DNA from: Hippophae tibetana
Lineage: Eukaryota; Streptophyta; Magnoliopsida; Rosales; Elaeagnaceae
DNA: 64,000 bases
NCBI GenBank assembly: GCA_037013495.1
Contig: CM072803.1
Coordinates: forward strand, 50,295,627-50,359,626
Direction: 5' to 3'
In this document: one piece after another, positions 37,675 to 52,417 of the stretch
How positions within the stretch are numbered: position 1 is the first letter of the stretch
How the letters are laid out: the number at the start of each line of letters is the position of its first letter
Position numbers and translations under genes: made by a program
The notes under the pieces: generated by a model
Database searches by the model: none
What the model was told of the DNA's origin: nothing
What the model saw: only the letters and a program-made list of their open reading frames with translations

Positions 37675-40600
37675 ATTGCTATTGTGGATGAGCATAATAT
37701 GTAGCATCATATTTCACTAACTCTTCCTATTAAAATGGGTTTGAAACCTAGATTTCTAGGGAGAAAGGGACAACCAAAGGCAAATTCATTACGATCTCCT
37801 CCAAAACAACCACAATAACTTATAAATAAGTTAAGAATATTGATGTCAAAAATGAGTCGAAAATGAGAATTATTGATCTCTAATTTAGAATAATGAACAA
37901 AATTTCAAATTTAAATAGTTTTACATCAAAAGACGTCATAATTTCACTTAAATATATCATAATTATTGGGAAATAAAACGCATAGTATTTACTTCTCCAA
38001 CTTTCTTTTATAATATAGACATGAGAAAATGATTATGTTTTATTTTCCCCTTATTGATTGTTCCCCATCATCTATGATTATTTTCTTTTTTTGTAAGTCT
38101 TAATTCCCAGCACAAGCAAATTCATGCAAATTACATTACCTCCCTTCCAAATGGAAAATGTTGATGGATAGAGGTTCTTTTAGACATCATTTGTAAACTT
38201 TTTGTTACCTAGCTAGAAAAATTGCTATTGTTGATAAGCATAATGTGTAGCATCATATTTCAATAACTCTTACTCTTAAAATGGGTTTGAAACCTAGATT
38301 TCTATGGAGAAAGGCACAACGAAAGTCAAATTCATTACGATGACATCGAAAACAACCACAATAGATTATAAATAAAATAAGAATATTGATGTCAAAAATG
38401 AGTCGAAAATGAGAATTATTGATCTCTTATTTACAATAATGAACAAAAATTCAAATTTAAATAGTTTTGCATCATAAGACGTAATAATTTCACTTAAATA
38501 TATCATAATTATTAGGAAATAAAACGCGTAGTATTTATTTCGCCAACTTTCTTTTATAATATATATATGAGAAAATGATTATGTTTTATTTTCCTCTTAT
38601 TGATTTTTCCTCATGATATATGATTATTTTCTTTCCTTTGTATGTCCTAATTCCCCACACAGGCAAATTCATGCAAATTATATTACCTCCCTTCCAAATG
38701 TAAAAAGTTGTTGGATAGAGATTGTTTTAGACATAATTTGTAAACTTCTTGTTACATAGCTAGAAAATTTGCTATTGTGGATGAGCGTAATATGTAGCAT
38801 CATATTTCACTAACTCTTCCTCTTAAGATGGGTTTGAAACCTAGATTTCTAGGGAGAAAGGGACAACCAAAGGAAAATTCATTACGATCTCCTCCAAAAA
38901 AACCACAATAACTTATAAATAAGTTAAGAATATTGATGTCAAAAATGAGTCGAAAATGAGAATTATTGATCTCTTATTTAGAATAATGAACAAAATTTCA
39001 AATTTGAACAGTTTTGCATCGTAAGACGTAATAATTTCACTTAAATATATCATAATTATAAGGACATAAAAGGTGTAGTATTTATTCCGCCAACTTTCTT
39101 TTCTAACATAGATATGAGAAAATGAATATGTTTCATTTTCCCCTTATTTAGTTTTCCCCATGATCTAATGTTATTTGCCTTCTTTAGTATGTCTTAATTC
39201 CCAGCGCAACCAAATTCATGAAAATTACATTACCTCCCTTCCAAATGGAAAATTTGATGGATAGAGGTTGTTTTAGACATCATTTGTAAACTTCTTGTTA
39301 CATAGCGAGAAAAATTGCTATTGTGGATGAGCATAATATGTAGCATCATATTTCACTAACTCTTCCTATTAAAATGGGTTTGAAACCTAGATTTCTAGGG
39401 AGAAAGGGACAACCAAAGGCAAATTCATTACGATCTCCTCCAAAACAAACACAATAACTTATAAAAAAGTTAACAATATTGATGTCAAAAATGAGTCGAA
39501 AATGAGAATTATTGATCTCTTATTTAGAATAATGAACAAAATTTCAAATTTAAATAGTTTGCATCATAAGACGTAAGAATTTCACTTAAATATATCATAA
39601 TTATAGGGACATAAATGGTGTAGTATTTATTCTGCCAACTTTCTTTTCTAACATAGACATGAGAAAATGATTATGTTTTATTTTCCCCTTATTTAGTTTT
39701 CCCCAAGATCTAATATTATTTGCCTTCTTTTGTAAGTCTTAATTCCCAGCGCAGGAAAATTCAGGCAAATTACATTACCTCCCTTCCAAATGGAAAATGT
39801 TGATGGATAGAGGTTCTTTTAGACATCATTTGTAAACTTTTTGTTACCTAGCTAGAAAAATTGCTATTGTTGATGAGCATAATATGTAGCATCATATTTC
39901 AATAACTCTTACTCTTAAAATGGGTTTGAAACCTAGATTTCTATGGAGAACGGGACAACCAAAGGCAAATTCATTACGATGACATCCAAAAAAACCACAA
40001 TAACTTATAAATAAGTTAAGAATATTGATGTCAAAAATGAGTCGAAAATGAGAATTATTGATCTCTTATTTACAATAATGAACAAAATTTCAAATTTAAA
40101 TAGTTTTGCATCATAAGACATAAGAATTTCATTTAAATATATCATAATTATAAGGACATAAAAGGTGTAGTATTTATTCCGCCAACTTTCTTTTCTAACA
40201 TAGATATGAGAAAATGAATATGTTTTATTTTCCCCTTATTTAGTTTTCCCCATGATCTAATGTTATTTGCCTTCTTTAGTATGTCTTAATTCCCAGCGCA
40301 ACCAAATTCATGAAAATTACATTACCTCCCTTCCAAATGGAAAATTTGATGGATAGAGGTTGTTTTAGACATCATTTGTAAACTTCTTGTTACATAGCGA
40401 GAAAAATTGCTATTGTGGATGAGCATAATATGTAGCATCATATTTCACTAACTCTTCCTATTTAAATGGGTTTGAAACCTAGATTTCTAGGGAGAAAGGG
40501 ACAACCAAAGGCAAATTCATTATGATCTCCTCCAAAACAACCACAATAACTTATAAATAAGTTAAGAATATTGATGTCAAAAATGAGTCGAAAATGAGAA

Positions 40601-42046
40601 TTATTGATCTCTTATTTAGAATAATGAACAAAATTTCAAATTTAAATAGTTTTGCATCAAAAGACGTCATAATTTCACTTAAATATATCATAATTATAGG
40701 GACATAAATGGTGTAGTATTTATTCTGCCAACTTTCTTTTCTAACATAGACATGAGAAAATGATTATGTTTTATTTTCCCCTTATTTAGTTTTCCCCAAG
40801 ATCTAATATTATTTGCCTTCTTTTGTAAGTCTTAATTCCCAGCGCAGGAAAATTCATGCAAATTACATTACCTCCCTTCCAAATGGAAAATGTTGATGGA
40901 TAGAGGTTCTTTTAGACATCATTTGTAAACTTTTTGTTACCTAGCTAGAAAAATTGCTATTGTTGATGAGCATAATATGTAGCATCATATTTCAATAACT
41001 CTTACTCTTAAAATGGGTTTGAAACCTAGATTTCTATGGAGAAAGGCACAACGAAAGTCAAATTCATTACGATGACATCGAAAACAACCACAATAGCTTA
41101 TAAATAAAATAAGAATATTGATGTCAAAAATGAGTCGAAAATGATAATTATTGATCTCTTATTTAAAATAATGAACAAAATTTCAAATTTAAATAGTTTT
41201 GCATCATAAGACGTAATAATTTCACTTAAATATATCATAATTATTAGGAAATAAAACGCGTAGTATTTATTTCGCCAACTTTCTTTTATAATATATATAT
41301 GAGAAAATGATTATGTTTTATTTTCCCCTAATTGATTTTTCCTCATGATCTATGATTATTTTCTTTCCTTTGTAAGTCCTAATTCCCCCACACAGGCAAA
41401 TTCATGCAAATTATATTACCTCCCTTCCAAATGTAAAAAGTTGTTGGATAGAGGTTGTTTTAGACATCATTTGTAAACTTCTTGTTACTTAGCTAGAAAA
41501 ATTGCTATTGTGGATGAGCGTAATATGTAGCATCATATTTCACTAACTCTTCCTCTTAAGATGGGTTTGAAACCTAGATATCTAGGGAGAAAGGGACAAC
41601 CAAAGGAAAAATCATTACGATCTCCTCCAAAACAACCACAATAACTTATAAATAAGTTAAGAATATTGATGTCAAAAATGAGTCGAAAATGAGAATTATT
41701 GATCTCTTATTTAGAATAATGAACAAAATTTCAAATTTAAATAGTTTTGCATCATAAGACGTAAGAATTTCATTTAAATATATCATAATTATAAGGACAT
41801 AAAAGGTGTAGTATTTATTCCGCCAACTTTCTTTTCTAACATAGATATGAGAAAATGAATATGTTTTATTTTCCCCTTATTTAGTTTTCCCCATGATCTA
41901 ATGTTATTTGCCTTCTTTAGTATGTCTTAATTCCCAGCGCAACCAAATTCATGAAAATTACATTACCTCCCTTCCAAATGGGAAAGTTGATGGATAGAGG
42001 TTGTTTTAGACATCATTTGTAAACTTCTTGTTACATAGCGAGAAAA
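37675..42046. repeat. Family B 8-monomer block, copy 1 (4,372 bp)
   Basis: Monomers at 37675, 38221 and 38768 match those at 42047, 42593 and 43140 at an offset of 4,372 bp. Shared private markers are 'gttgataagcataatgtgtag', 'gaaaatttgctatt', 'agattgttttagacataatt' and 'ttgattgttccccatc'. Later monomers match at other offsets: 39314 with 44233 (nine monomers) and 40953 with 44779 (seven monomers). Insertions or deletions of one or two monomers therefore separate the copies. One such break lies in the monomer at 38768, near 39,050, where its second half matches that of the monomer at 43687 instead of 43140. Confidence 0.75.
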
Positions 42047-45000
42047 ATTGCTATTGTGGATGAGCATAATATGTAGCATCATATTTCACTAACTCTTCCT
42101 ATTTAAATGGGTTTGAAACCTAGATTTCTAGGGAGAAAGGGACAACCAAAGGCAAATTCATTATGATCTCCTCCAAAACAACCACAATAACTTATAAATA
42201 AGTTAAGAATATTGATGTCAAAAATGAGTCGAAAATGAGAATTATTGATCTCTTATTTAGAATAATGAACAAAATTTCAAATTTAAATAGTTTTGCATCA
42301 AAAGACGTCATAATTTCACTTAAATATATCATAATTATTGGGAAATAAAACACATAGTATTTATTTATCCAACTTTCTTTTATAATATAGACATGAGAAA
42401 ATGATTATGTTTTATTTTCCCCTTATTGATTGTTCCCCATCATCTATGATTATTTTCTTTTTTTGTAAGTCTTAATTCCCAGCACAAGCAAATTCATGCA
42501 AATTACATTACCTCCCTTCCAAATGGAAAATGTTGATGGATAGAGGTTCTTTTAGACATCATTTGTAAACTTTTTGTTACCTAGCTAGAAAAATTGCTAT
42601 TGTTGATAAGCATAATGTGTAGCATCATATTTCAATAACCCTTACTCTTAAAATGGGTTTGAAACCTAGATTTCTATGGAGAAAGGCACAACGAAAGTCA
42701 AATTCATTACGATGACATCGAAAACAACCACAATAGCTTATAAATAAAATAAGAATATTGATGTCAAAAATGAGTCGAAAATGAGAATTATTGATCTCTT
42801 ATTTACAATAATGAACAAAAATTCAAATTTAAATAGTTTTGCATCATAAGACGTAATAATTTCACTTAAATATATCATAATTATTAGGAAATAAAACGCG
42901 TAGTATTTATTTCGCCAACTTTCTTTTATAATATATATATGAGAAAATGATTATGTTTTATTTTCCCCTTATTGATTTTTCCTCATGATCTATGATTATT
43001 TTCTTTCCATTGTACGTCCTAATTCCCCACACAGGCAAATTCATGCAAATTATATTACCTCCCTTCCAAATGTAAAAAGTTGTTGGATAGAGATTGTTTT
43101 AGACATAATTTGTAAACTTCTTGTTACATAGCTAGAAAATTTGCTATTTTGGATGAGCGTAATATGTAGCATCATATTTCACTAACTCTTCCTCTTAAGA
43201 TGGGTTTGAAACCTAGATTTCTAGGGAGAAAGGGACAACCAAAGGAAAATTCATTACGATCTCCTCCAAAAAAACCACAATAACTTATAAATAAGTTAAG
43301 AATATTGATGTCAAAAATGATTCGAAAATGAGAATTATTGATCTCTTATTTAGAATAATGAACAAAATTTCAAATTTAAACAGTTTTGCATCGTAAGACG
43401 TAATAATTTCACTTAAATATATCATAAATATTAATAAATAAAACGCATAGTATTTATTTCGCCAACTTTCTTTTATAATATTGACATGAGAAAATGATTA
43501 TGTTTTATTTTCCCCTTATTGATTTTTCCCGATGATCTATGATTATTTTCTTTCCTTTGTAAGTCTTAATTCCTACCACAGGCAAATTCATGCAAATTAT
43601 ATTAACTCCCTTCCATATGAAAAATGTTGATGGATAGAGGTTGTTTTAGACATCATTTCTAAACTTTTTGTTACCTAGCTAGAAAAATTGCTATTGTGGA
43701 TGAGCGTAATATGTAGCATAATATTTCACTAACTCTTACTCTTAGAATGGGGTTGAAACCTAGATTTCCAGGGAGAACGGGACAACCAAAGGCAAATTCA
43801 TTACGATAACATCCAAAAAAACCACAATAACTTATAAATAAGTTAAGAATATTGATGTCAAAAATGAGTCGAAAATGAGAATTATTGATGTCTTATTTAG
43901 AATAATGAACAAAATTTCAAATTTAAATAGTTTTGCATCATAAGACGTAAGAATTTCATTTAAATATATCATAATTATAAGGACATAAAAGGTGTAGTAT
44001 TTATTCCGCCAACTTTTTTTTCTAACATAGATATGAGAAAATGAATATGTTTTATTTTCCCCTTATTTAGTTTTCCCCATGATCTAATGTTATTTGCCTT
44101 CTTTAGTATGTCTTAATTCCCAGCGCAACCAAATTCATGAAAATTACATTACCTCCCTTCCAAATGGAAAATTTGATGGATAGAGGTTGTTTTAGACATC
44201 ATTTGTAAACTTCTTGTTACATAGCGAGAAAAATTGCTATTGTGGATGAGCATAATATGTAGCATCATATTTCACTAACTCTTCCTATTAAAATGGGTTT
44301 GAAACCTAGATTTCTAGGGAGAAAGGGACAACCAAAGGCAAATTCATTACGATCTCCTCCAAAACAACCACAATAACTTATAAATAAGTTAACAATATTG
44401 ATGTCAAAAATGAGTCGAAAATGAGAATTATTGATCTCTTATTTAGAATAATGAACAAAATTTCAAATTTAAATAGTTTGCATCATAAGACGTAAGAATT
44501 TCACTTAAATATATCATAATTATAGGGACATAAATGGTGTAGTATTTATTCTGCCAACTTTCTTTTCTAACATAGACATGAGAAAATGATTATGTTTTAT
44601 TTTCCCCTTATTTAGTTTTCCCCAAGATCTAATATTATTTGCCTTCTTTTGTAAGTCTTAATTCCCAGCGTAGGAAAATTCATGCAAATTACATTACCTC
44701 CCTTCCAAATGGAAAATGTTGATGGATAGAGGTTCTTTTAGACATCATTTGTAAACTTTTTGTTACCTAGCTAGAAAAATTGCTATTGTTGATGAGCATA
44801 ATATGTAGCATCATATTTCAATAACTCTTACTCTTAAAATGGGTTTGAAACCTAGATTTCTATGGAGAAAGGCACAACGAAAGTCAAATTCATTACGATG
44901 ACATCGAAAACAACAACAATAGCTTATAAATAAAATAAGAATATTGATGTCAAAAATGAGTCGAAAATGAGAATTATTGATCTCTTATTTAAAATAATGA

Positions 45001-45325
45001 ACAAAATTTCAAATTTAAATAGTTTTGCATCATAAGACGTAATAATTTCACTTAAATATATTATAATTATTAGGAAATAAAACGCGTAGTATTTATTTCG
45101 CCAACTTTCTTTTATAATATATATATGAGAAAATGATTATGTTTTATTTTCCCCTTATATATTTTTCCTCATGATCTATGATTATTTTCTTTCCTTTGTA
45201 AGTACTAATTCCCCACACAGGCAAATTCATGCAAAGTATATTACCTCCCTTCCAAATGTAAAAAGTTGTTGGATAGAGGTTGTTTTAGACATCATTTGTA
45301 AACTTTTTGTTACTTAGATAGAAAA
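42047..45325. repeat. Family B multi-monomer block, copy 2
   Basis: This is the counterpart of the block beginning at 37675. It contains one extra monomer (43687, 'atggggttgaaacctag', 'agggagaacggg') relative to copy 1, and it lacks some of the later copy 1 monomers. It runs into the tetramer HOR region downstream without a clear border. Confidence 0.7.
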
Positions 45326-46415
45326 ATTGCTATTGTGGATGAGCGTAATATGTAGCATCATATTTCACTAACTCTTCCTCTTAAGATGAGTTTGAAACCT
45401 AGATTTCTAGGGAGAAAGGGACAACCAAAGGAAAAATCATTACGATCTCCTCCAAAACAACCACAATAACTTATAAATAAGTTCAGAATATTGATGTCAA
45501 AAATGAGTCGAAAATGAGAATTATTGATCTCTTATTTAGAATAATGAACAAAATTTCAAATTTAAATAGTTTTGCATCGTAAGACGTAATAATTTCACTT
45601 AAATATATCATAAATATTAGGAAATAAACACGTAGTATTTATTTCGCCAACTTTCTTTTATAATATAGACATGAGAAAATGATTATGTTTTATTTTCCCC
45701 TTACTGATTTTTCCCGATTATCCATGATTATTTTCTTTCCTTTGTAAATCTTAATTCGTACCATAGGCAAATTCATGCAAATTATATTACCTCCCTTCCA
45801 TATGAGAAATGTTGATGGATAGAGGTTGTTGTAGACATCATTTCTAAACTTTTTGTTACCTAGCTAGAAAAATTGCTATTGTGGATGAGCGTAATATGTA
45901 GCATCATATTTCACTAACTCTTACTCTTAGAATGCGGTTGAAACCTAGATTTCTAGGGAGAAAGGGACAACCAATGCAAATTCATTACGATGACATCCAA
46001 AAAACCACAATAACTTATAAATAAGTTAAGAATATTGATGTTAAAAATGAGTCGAAAATGAGAATTATTGATCTCTTATTTAGAATAATGAACAAAATTT
46101 CAAATTTAAATAGTTTTGCATCATAAGACGTAAGAATTTCACTTAAATATATCATAATTATAAGGACATAAAAGGTGTAGTATTTATTCCGCCAACTTTC
46201 TTTTCTAACATAGACATGAGAAAATGAATATTTTTTATTTTCCCCTTATTTAGTTTTCCCCATGATCTAATGTTATTTGCCTTCTTTAGTAAGTCTTAAT
46301 TCCCAGCGCAGGCAAATTCATGCAAATTACATTACCTCCCTTCCAAATGGAAAAGTTGATGGATAGAGGTTGTTTTAGACATCATTTGTAAACTTCTTGT
46401 TACATAGCTAGAAAA

Positions 46416-48598
46416 ATTGCTATTGTGGATGAGCGTAATATGAAGCATCATATTTCACTAACTCTTCCTCTTAAAATGGGTTTGAAACCTAGATTTCTAG
46501 GGAGAAAGGGACACCCAAAGGAAAATTCATTACGATCCCATCCAAAACAACCACAATAACTTATAAATAAGTTAAGAATATTGATGTCAAAAATGAGTCG
46601 AAAATGAGAATTATTGATCTCTTATTTAGAATAATGAACAAAATTTCAAATTTAAATAGTTTTGCATCGTAAGACGTAATAATTTCACTTAAATATATCA
46701 TAAATATTAGGAAATAAACACGTAGTATTTATTTCGCCAACTTTCTTTTATAATATAGACATGAGAAAATGATTATGTTTTATTTTCCCCTTACTGATTT
46801 TTCCCGATTATCCATGATTATTTTCTTTCCTTTGTAAATCTTAATTCGTACCATAGGCAAATTCATGCAAATTATATTACCTCCCTTCCATATGAGAAAT
46901 GTTGATGGATAGAGGTTGTTGTAGACATCATTTCTAAACTTTTTGTTACCTAGCTAGAAAAATTGCTATTGTGGATGAGCGTAATATGTAGCATCATATT
47001 TCACTAACTCTTACTCTTAGAATGCGGTTGAAACCTAGATTTCTAGGGAGAAAGGGACAACCAATGCAAATTCATTACGATGACATCCAAAAAACCACAA
47101 TAACTTATAAATAAGTTAAGAATATTGATGTTAAAAATGAGTCGAAAATGAGAATTATTGATCTCTTATTTAGAATAATGAACAAAATTTCAAATTTAAA
47201 TAGTTTTGCATCATAAGACGTAAGAATTTCACTTAAATATATCATAATTATAAGGACATAAAAGGTGTAGTATTTATTCCGCCAACTTTCTTTTCTAACA
47301 TAGACATGAGAAAATGAATATGTTTTATTTTCCCCTTATTTAGTTTTCCCCATGATCTAATGTTATTTGCCTTCTTTAGTAAGTCTTAATTCCCAGCGCA
47401 GGCAAATTCATGCAAATTACATTACCTCCCTTCCAAATGGAAAAGTTGATGGATAGAGGTTGTTTTAAACATCATTTGTAAACTTCTTGTTACATAGCGA
47501 GAAAAATTGCTATTGTGGATGAGCGTAATATTTAGCATCATATTTCACTAACTCTTCCTCTTAAAATGGGTTTGAAACCTAGATTTCTAGGGAGAAAGGG
47601 ACAACCAAAGGCAAATTCATTACGATCTCCTCCAAAACAACCACAATAACTTATAAATATGTTAAGAATATTGATGTAAAAAATGAGTCGAAAATGAGAA
47701 TTATTGATCTCTTATTTAGAATAATGAACAAAATTTCAAATTTAAATAGTTTGCATCATAATACGTAAGAATTTCACTTAAATATATCATAATTATAGGG
47801 ACATATATGGTGTAGTATTTATTCTGCCAACTTTCTTTTCTAACATAGACATGAGAAAATGATTATGTTTTATTTTCCCCTTATTTAGTTTTCCCCAAGA
47901 TCTAATATTATTTGCCTTCTTTTGTAAGTCTTAATTCCCAGCGCAGGAAAATTCATGCAAATTACATTACCTCCCTTCCAAATGGAAAAATTTGATGGAT
48001 AGAGGTTGTTTTAGACATCATTTGTAAACTTCTTGTTACATAGCGAGAAAAATTGCTATTGTGGATGAGCGTAATATTTAGCATCATATTTCACTAACTC
48101 TTCCTCTTAAAATGGGTTTGATACCTAGATTTCTTGGGAGAAAGGTACAACCAAAGGCAAATTCATTACGATCCCATCCAAAACAACCACAATAACTTAT
48201 AAATAAGTTAAGAATATTGATGTCAAAAATGAGTTGAAAATTAGAATTATTGATCTCTTATTTAGAATAATGAACCAAATTTGAAATTTAAATAGTTTTG
48301 CATCATAAGACGTAATAATTTCACTTAAATATATCATAATTATTAGGAAATAAAACGCGTAGTATTTATTTCGCCAACTTTCTATTATAATATAGATATG
48401 AGAAAATGATTATGTTTTATTTTCCCCTTATTGATTTTTCCTCATGATCTATGATTATTTTCTTTCCTTTGTAAGTCCTAATTCCCCGCACAGGCAAATT
48501 CATGCAAATTATATTACCTCCCTTCCAAATGTAAAAAGTTGATGGATAGAGGTTGTTTTAGACATCATTTGTAAACTTCTTGTTACATAGCTAGAAAA
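46416..48598. repeat. Family B tetramer HOR, copy 1 (2,183 bp)
   Basis: The monomer order is c (46416: 'atatgaagcatc', 'gggacacccaaagg', 'ttactgatttttcccgatta'), b (46962: 'aatgcggttgaaacc', 'ccaatgcaaattc'), d (47506: 'aaatatgttaag', 'tagtttgcatcataatacg', 'gggacatatatgg'), e (48052: 'tttgatacctagatttcttgg', 'ctattataatatagatatg'). The same order recurs downstream. An extra, similar pair (45326 with a c-like second half, and 45872 of type b) precedes it at a 1,090-bp offset. Confidence 0.85.
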
Positions 48599-51500
48599 AT
48601 TGCTATTGTGGATGAGCGTAATATGAAGCATCATATTTCACTAACTCTTCCTCTTAAAATGGGTTTGAAACCTAGATTTCTAGGGAGAAAGGGACACCCA
48701 AAGGAAAATTCATTACGATCCCATCCAAAACAACCACAATAACTTATAAATAAGTTAAGAATATTGATGTCAAAAATGAGTCGAAAATGAGAATTATTGA
48801 TCTCTTATTTAGAATAATGAACAAAATTTCAAATTTAAATAGTTTTGCATCGTAAGACGTAATAATTTCACTTAAATATATCATAAATATTAGGAAATAA
48901 ACACGTAGTATTTATTTCGCCAACTTTCTTTTATAATATAGACATGAGAAAATGATTATGTTTTATTTTCCCCTTACTGATTTTTCCCGATTATCCATGA
49001 TTATTTTCTTTCCTTTGTAAATCTTAATTCGTACCATAGGCAAATTCATGCAAATTATATTACCTCCCTTCCATATGAGAAATGTTGATGGATAGAGGTT
49101 GTTGTAGACATCATTTCTAAACTTTTTGTTACCTAGCTAGAAAAATTGCTATTGTGGATGAGCGTAATATGTAGCATCATATTTCACTAACTCTTACTCT
49201 TAGAATGCGGTTGAAACCTAAATTTCTAGGGAGAAAGGGACAACCAATGCAAATTCATTACGATGACATCCAAAAAACCACAATAACTTATAAATAAGTT
49301 AAGAATATTGATGTTAAAAATGAGTAGAAAATGAGAATTATTGATCTCTTATTTAGAATAATGAACAAAATTTCAAATTTAAATAGTTTTGCATCATAAG
49401 ACGTAAGAATTTCACTTAAATATATCATAATTATAAGGACATAAAAGGTGTAGTATTTATTCCGCCAACTTTCTTTTCTAACATAGACATGAGAAAATGA
49501 ATATGTTTTATTTTCCCCTTATTTAGTTTTCCCCATGATCTAATGTTATTTGCCTTCTTTAGTAAGTCTTAATTCCCAGCGCAGGCAAATTCATGCAAAT
49601 TACATTACCTCCCTTCCAAATGGAAAAGTTGATGGATAGAGGTTGTTTTAAACATCATTTGTAAACTTCTTGTTACATAGCGAGAAAAATTGCTATTGTG
49701 GATGAGCGTAATATGTAGCATCATATTGCACTAACTCTTACTATTAAACGCGGTTTGAAACCTAGATTTCTAGGGAGAAAGGGACAACCAAATCCAAATT
49801 CATTACCATCCCATCCAAAAAAACCACAATAACTTATAAATAAGTTAAGAATATTGATGTGAAAAATGAGTCGAAAATGAGAATTATTGATCTCTTATTT
49901 AGAATAATGAACAAAATTTCAAATTTAAATAGTTTTGCATCATAAGACGTAAGAATTTCACTTAAATATATCATAATTATAAGGACATAAAAGGTGTAGT
50001 ATTTATTCCGCCAACTTTCTTTTCTAACATAGACATGAGAAAATGAATATGTTTTATTTTCCCCTTATTTAGTTTTCCCCATGATCTAATGTTATTTGCC
50101 TTCTTTAGTAAGTCTTAATTCCCAGCGCAGGCAAATTCATGCAAATTACATTACCTCCCTTCCAAATGGAAAAGTTGATGGATAGAGGTTGTTTTAGACA
50201 TCATTTGTAAACTTCTTGTTACATAGCTAGAAAAATTGCTATTGTGGATGAGCGTAATATGAAGCATCATATTTCACTAACTCTTCCTCTTAAAATGGGT
50301 TTGAAACCTAGATTTCTAGGGAGAAAGGGACACCCAAAGGAAAATTCATTACGATCCCATCCAAAACAACCACAATAACTTATAAATAAGTTAAGAATAT
50401 TGATGTCAAAAATGAGTCGAAAATGAGAATTATTGATCTCTTATTTAGAATAATGAACAAAATTTCAAATTTAAATAGTTTTGCATCGTAAGACGTAATA
50501 ATTTCACTTAAATATATCATAAATATTAGGAAATAAACACGTAGTATTTATTTCGCCAACTTTCTTTTATAATATAGACATGAGAAAATGATTATGTTTT
50601 ATTTTCCCCTTACTGATTTTTCCCGATTATCCATGATTATTTTCTTTCCTTTGTAAATCTTAATTCGTACCATAGGCAAATTCATGCAAATTATATTACC
50701 TCCCTTCCATATGAGAAATGTTGATGGATAGAGGTTGTTGTAGACATCATTTCTAAACTTTTTGTTACCTAGCTAGAAAAATTGCTATTGTGGATGAGCG
50801 TAATATGTAGCATCATATTTCACTAACTCTTACTCTTAGAATGCGGTTGAAACCTAGATTTCTAGGGAGAAAGGGACAACCAATGCAAATTCATTACGAT
50901 GACATCCAAAAAACCACAATAACTTATAAATAAGTTAAGAATATTGATGTTAAAAATGAGTCGAAAATGAGAATTATTGATCTCTTATTTAGAATAATGA
51001 ACAAAATTTCAAATTTAAATAGTTTTGCATCATAAGACGTAAGAATTTCACTTAAATATATCATAATTATAAGGACATAAAAGGTGTAGTATTTATTCCG
51101 CCAACTTTCTTTTCTAACATAGACATGAGAAAATGAATATGTTTTATTTTCCCCTTATTTAGTTTTCCCCATGATCTAATGTTATTTGCCTTCTTTAGTA
51201 AGTCTTAATTCCCAGCGCAGGCAAATTCATGCAAATTACATTACCTCCCTTCCAAATGGAAAAGTTGATGGATAGAGGTTGTTTTAAACATCATTTGTAA
51301 ACTTCTTGTTACATAGCGAGAAAAATTGCTATTGTGGATGAGCGTAATATTTAGCATCATATTTCACTAACTCTTCCTCTTAAAATGGGTTTGAAACCTA
51401 GATTTCTAGGGAGAAAGGGACAACCAAAGGCAAATTCATTACGATCTCCTCCAAAACAACCACAATAACTTATAAATATGTTAAGAATATTGATGTCAAA

Positions 51501-52417
51501 AATGAGTCGAAAATGAGAATTATTGATCTCTTATTTAGAATAATGAACAAAATTTCAAATTTAAATAGTTTGCATCATAATACGTAAGAATTTCACTTAA
51601 ATATATCATAATTATAGGGACATATATGGTGTAGAATTTATTCTGCCAACTTTCTTTTCTAACATAGATATGAGAAAATGATTATGTTTTATTTTCCCCT
51701 TATTTAGTTTTCCCCAATATCTAATATTATTTGCCTTCTTTTGTAAGTCTTAATTCCCAGCGCAGGAAAATTCATGCAAATTACATTACCTCCCTTCCAA
51801 ATGGAAAAATTTGATGGATAGAGGTTGTTTTAGACATCATTTGTAAACTTCTTGTTACATAGCGAGAAAAATTGCTATTGTGGATGAGCGTAATATTTAG
51901 CATCATATTTCACTAACTCTTCCTCTTAAAATGGGTTTGATACCTAGATTTCTTGGGAGAAAGGTACAACCAAAGGCAAATTCATTACGATCCCATCCAA
52001 AACAACCACAATAACTTATAAATAAGTTAAGAATATTGATGTCAAAAATGAGTTGAAAATTAGAATTATTGATCTCTTATTTAGAATAATGAACAAAATT
52101 TGAAATTTAAATAGTTTTGCATCATAAGACGTAATAATTTCACTTAAATATATCATAATTATTAGGAAATAAAACGCGTAGTATTTATTTCGCCAACTTT
52201 CTATTATAATATAGATATGAGAAAATGATTATGTTTTATTTTCCCCTTATTGATTTTTCCTCATGATCTATGATTATTTTCTTTCCTTTGTAAGTCCTAA
52301 TTCCCCGCACAGGCAAATTCATGCAAATTATATTACCTCCCTTCCAAATGTAAAAAGTTGATGGATAGAGGTTGTTTTAGACATCATTTGTAAACTTCTT
52401 GTTACATAGCTAGAAAA
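48599..52417. repeat. Family B tetramer HOR, copy 2 enlarged to seven monomers (3,819 bp)
   Basis: The order is c (48599), b (49145), f (49689), c (50235), b (50781), d (51325), e (51871). Compared with c-b-d-e it has gained three monomers, b-f-c or an equivalent phase. The f monomer is unique in this region ('catattgcactaac', 'aaacgcggtttg', 'aaatccaaattcattacc'). The c-b parts of the two halves are nearly identical at a 1,636-bp offset. Confidence 0.85.
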
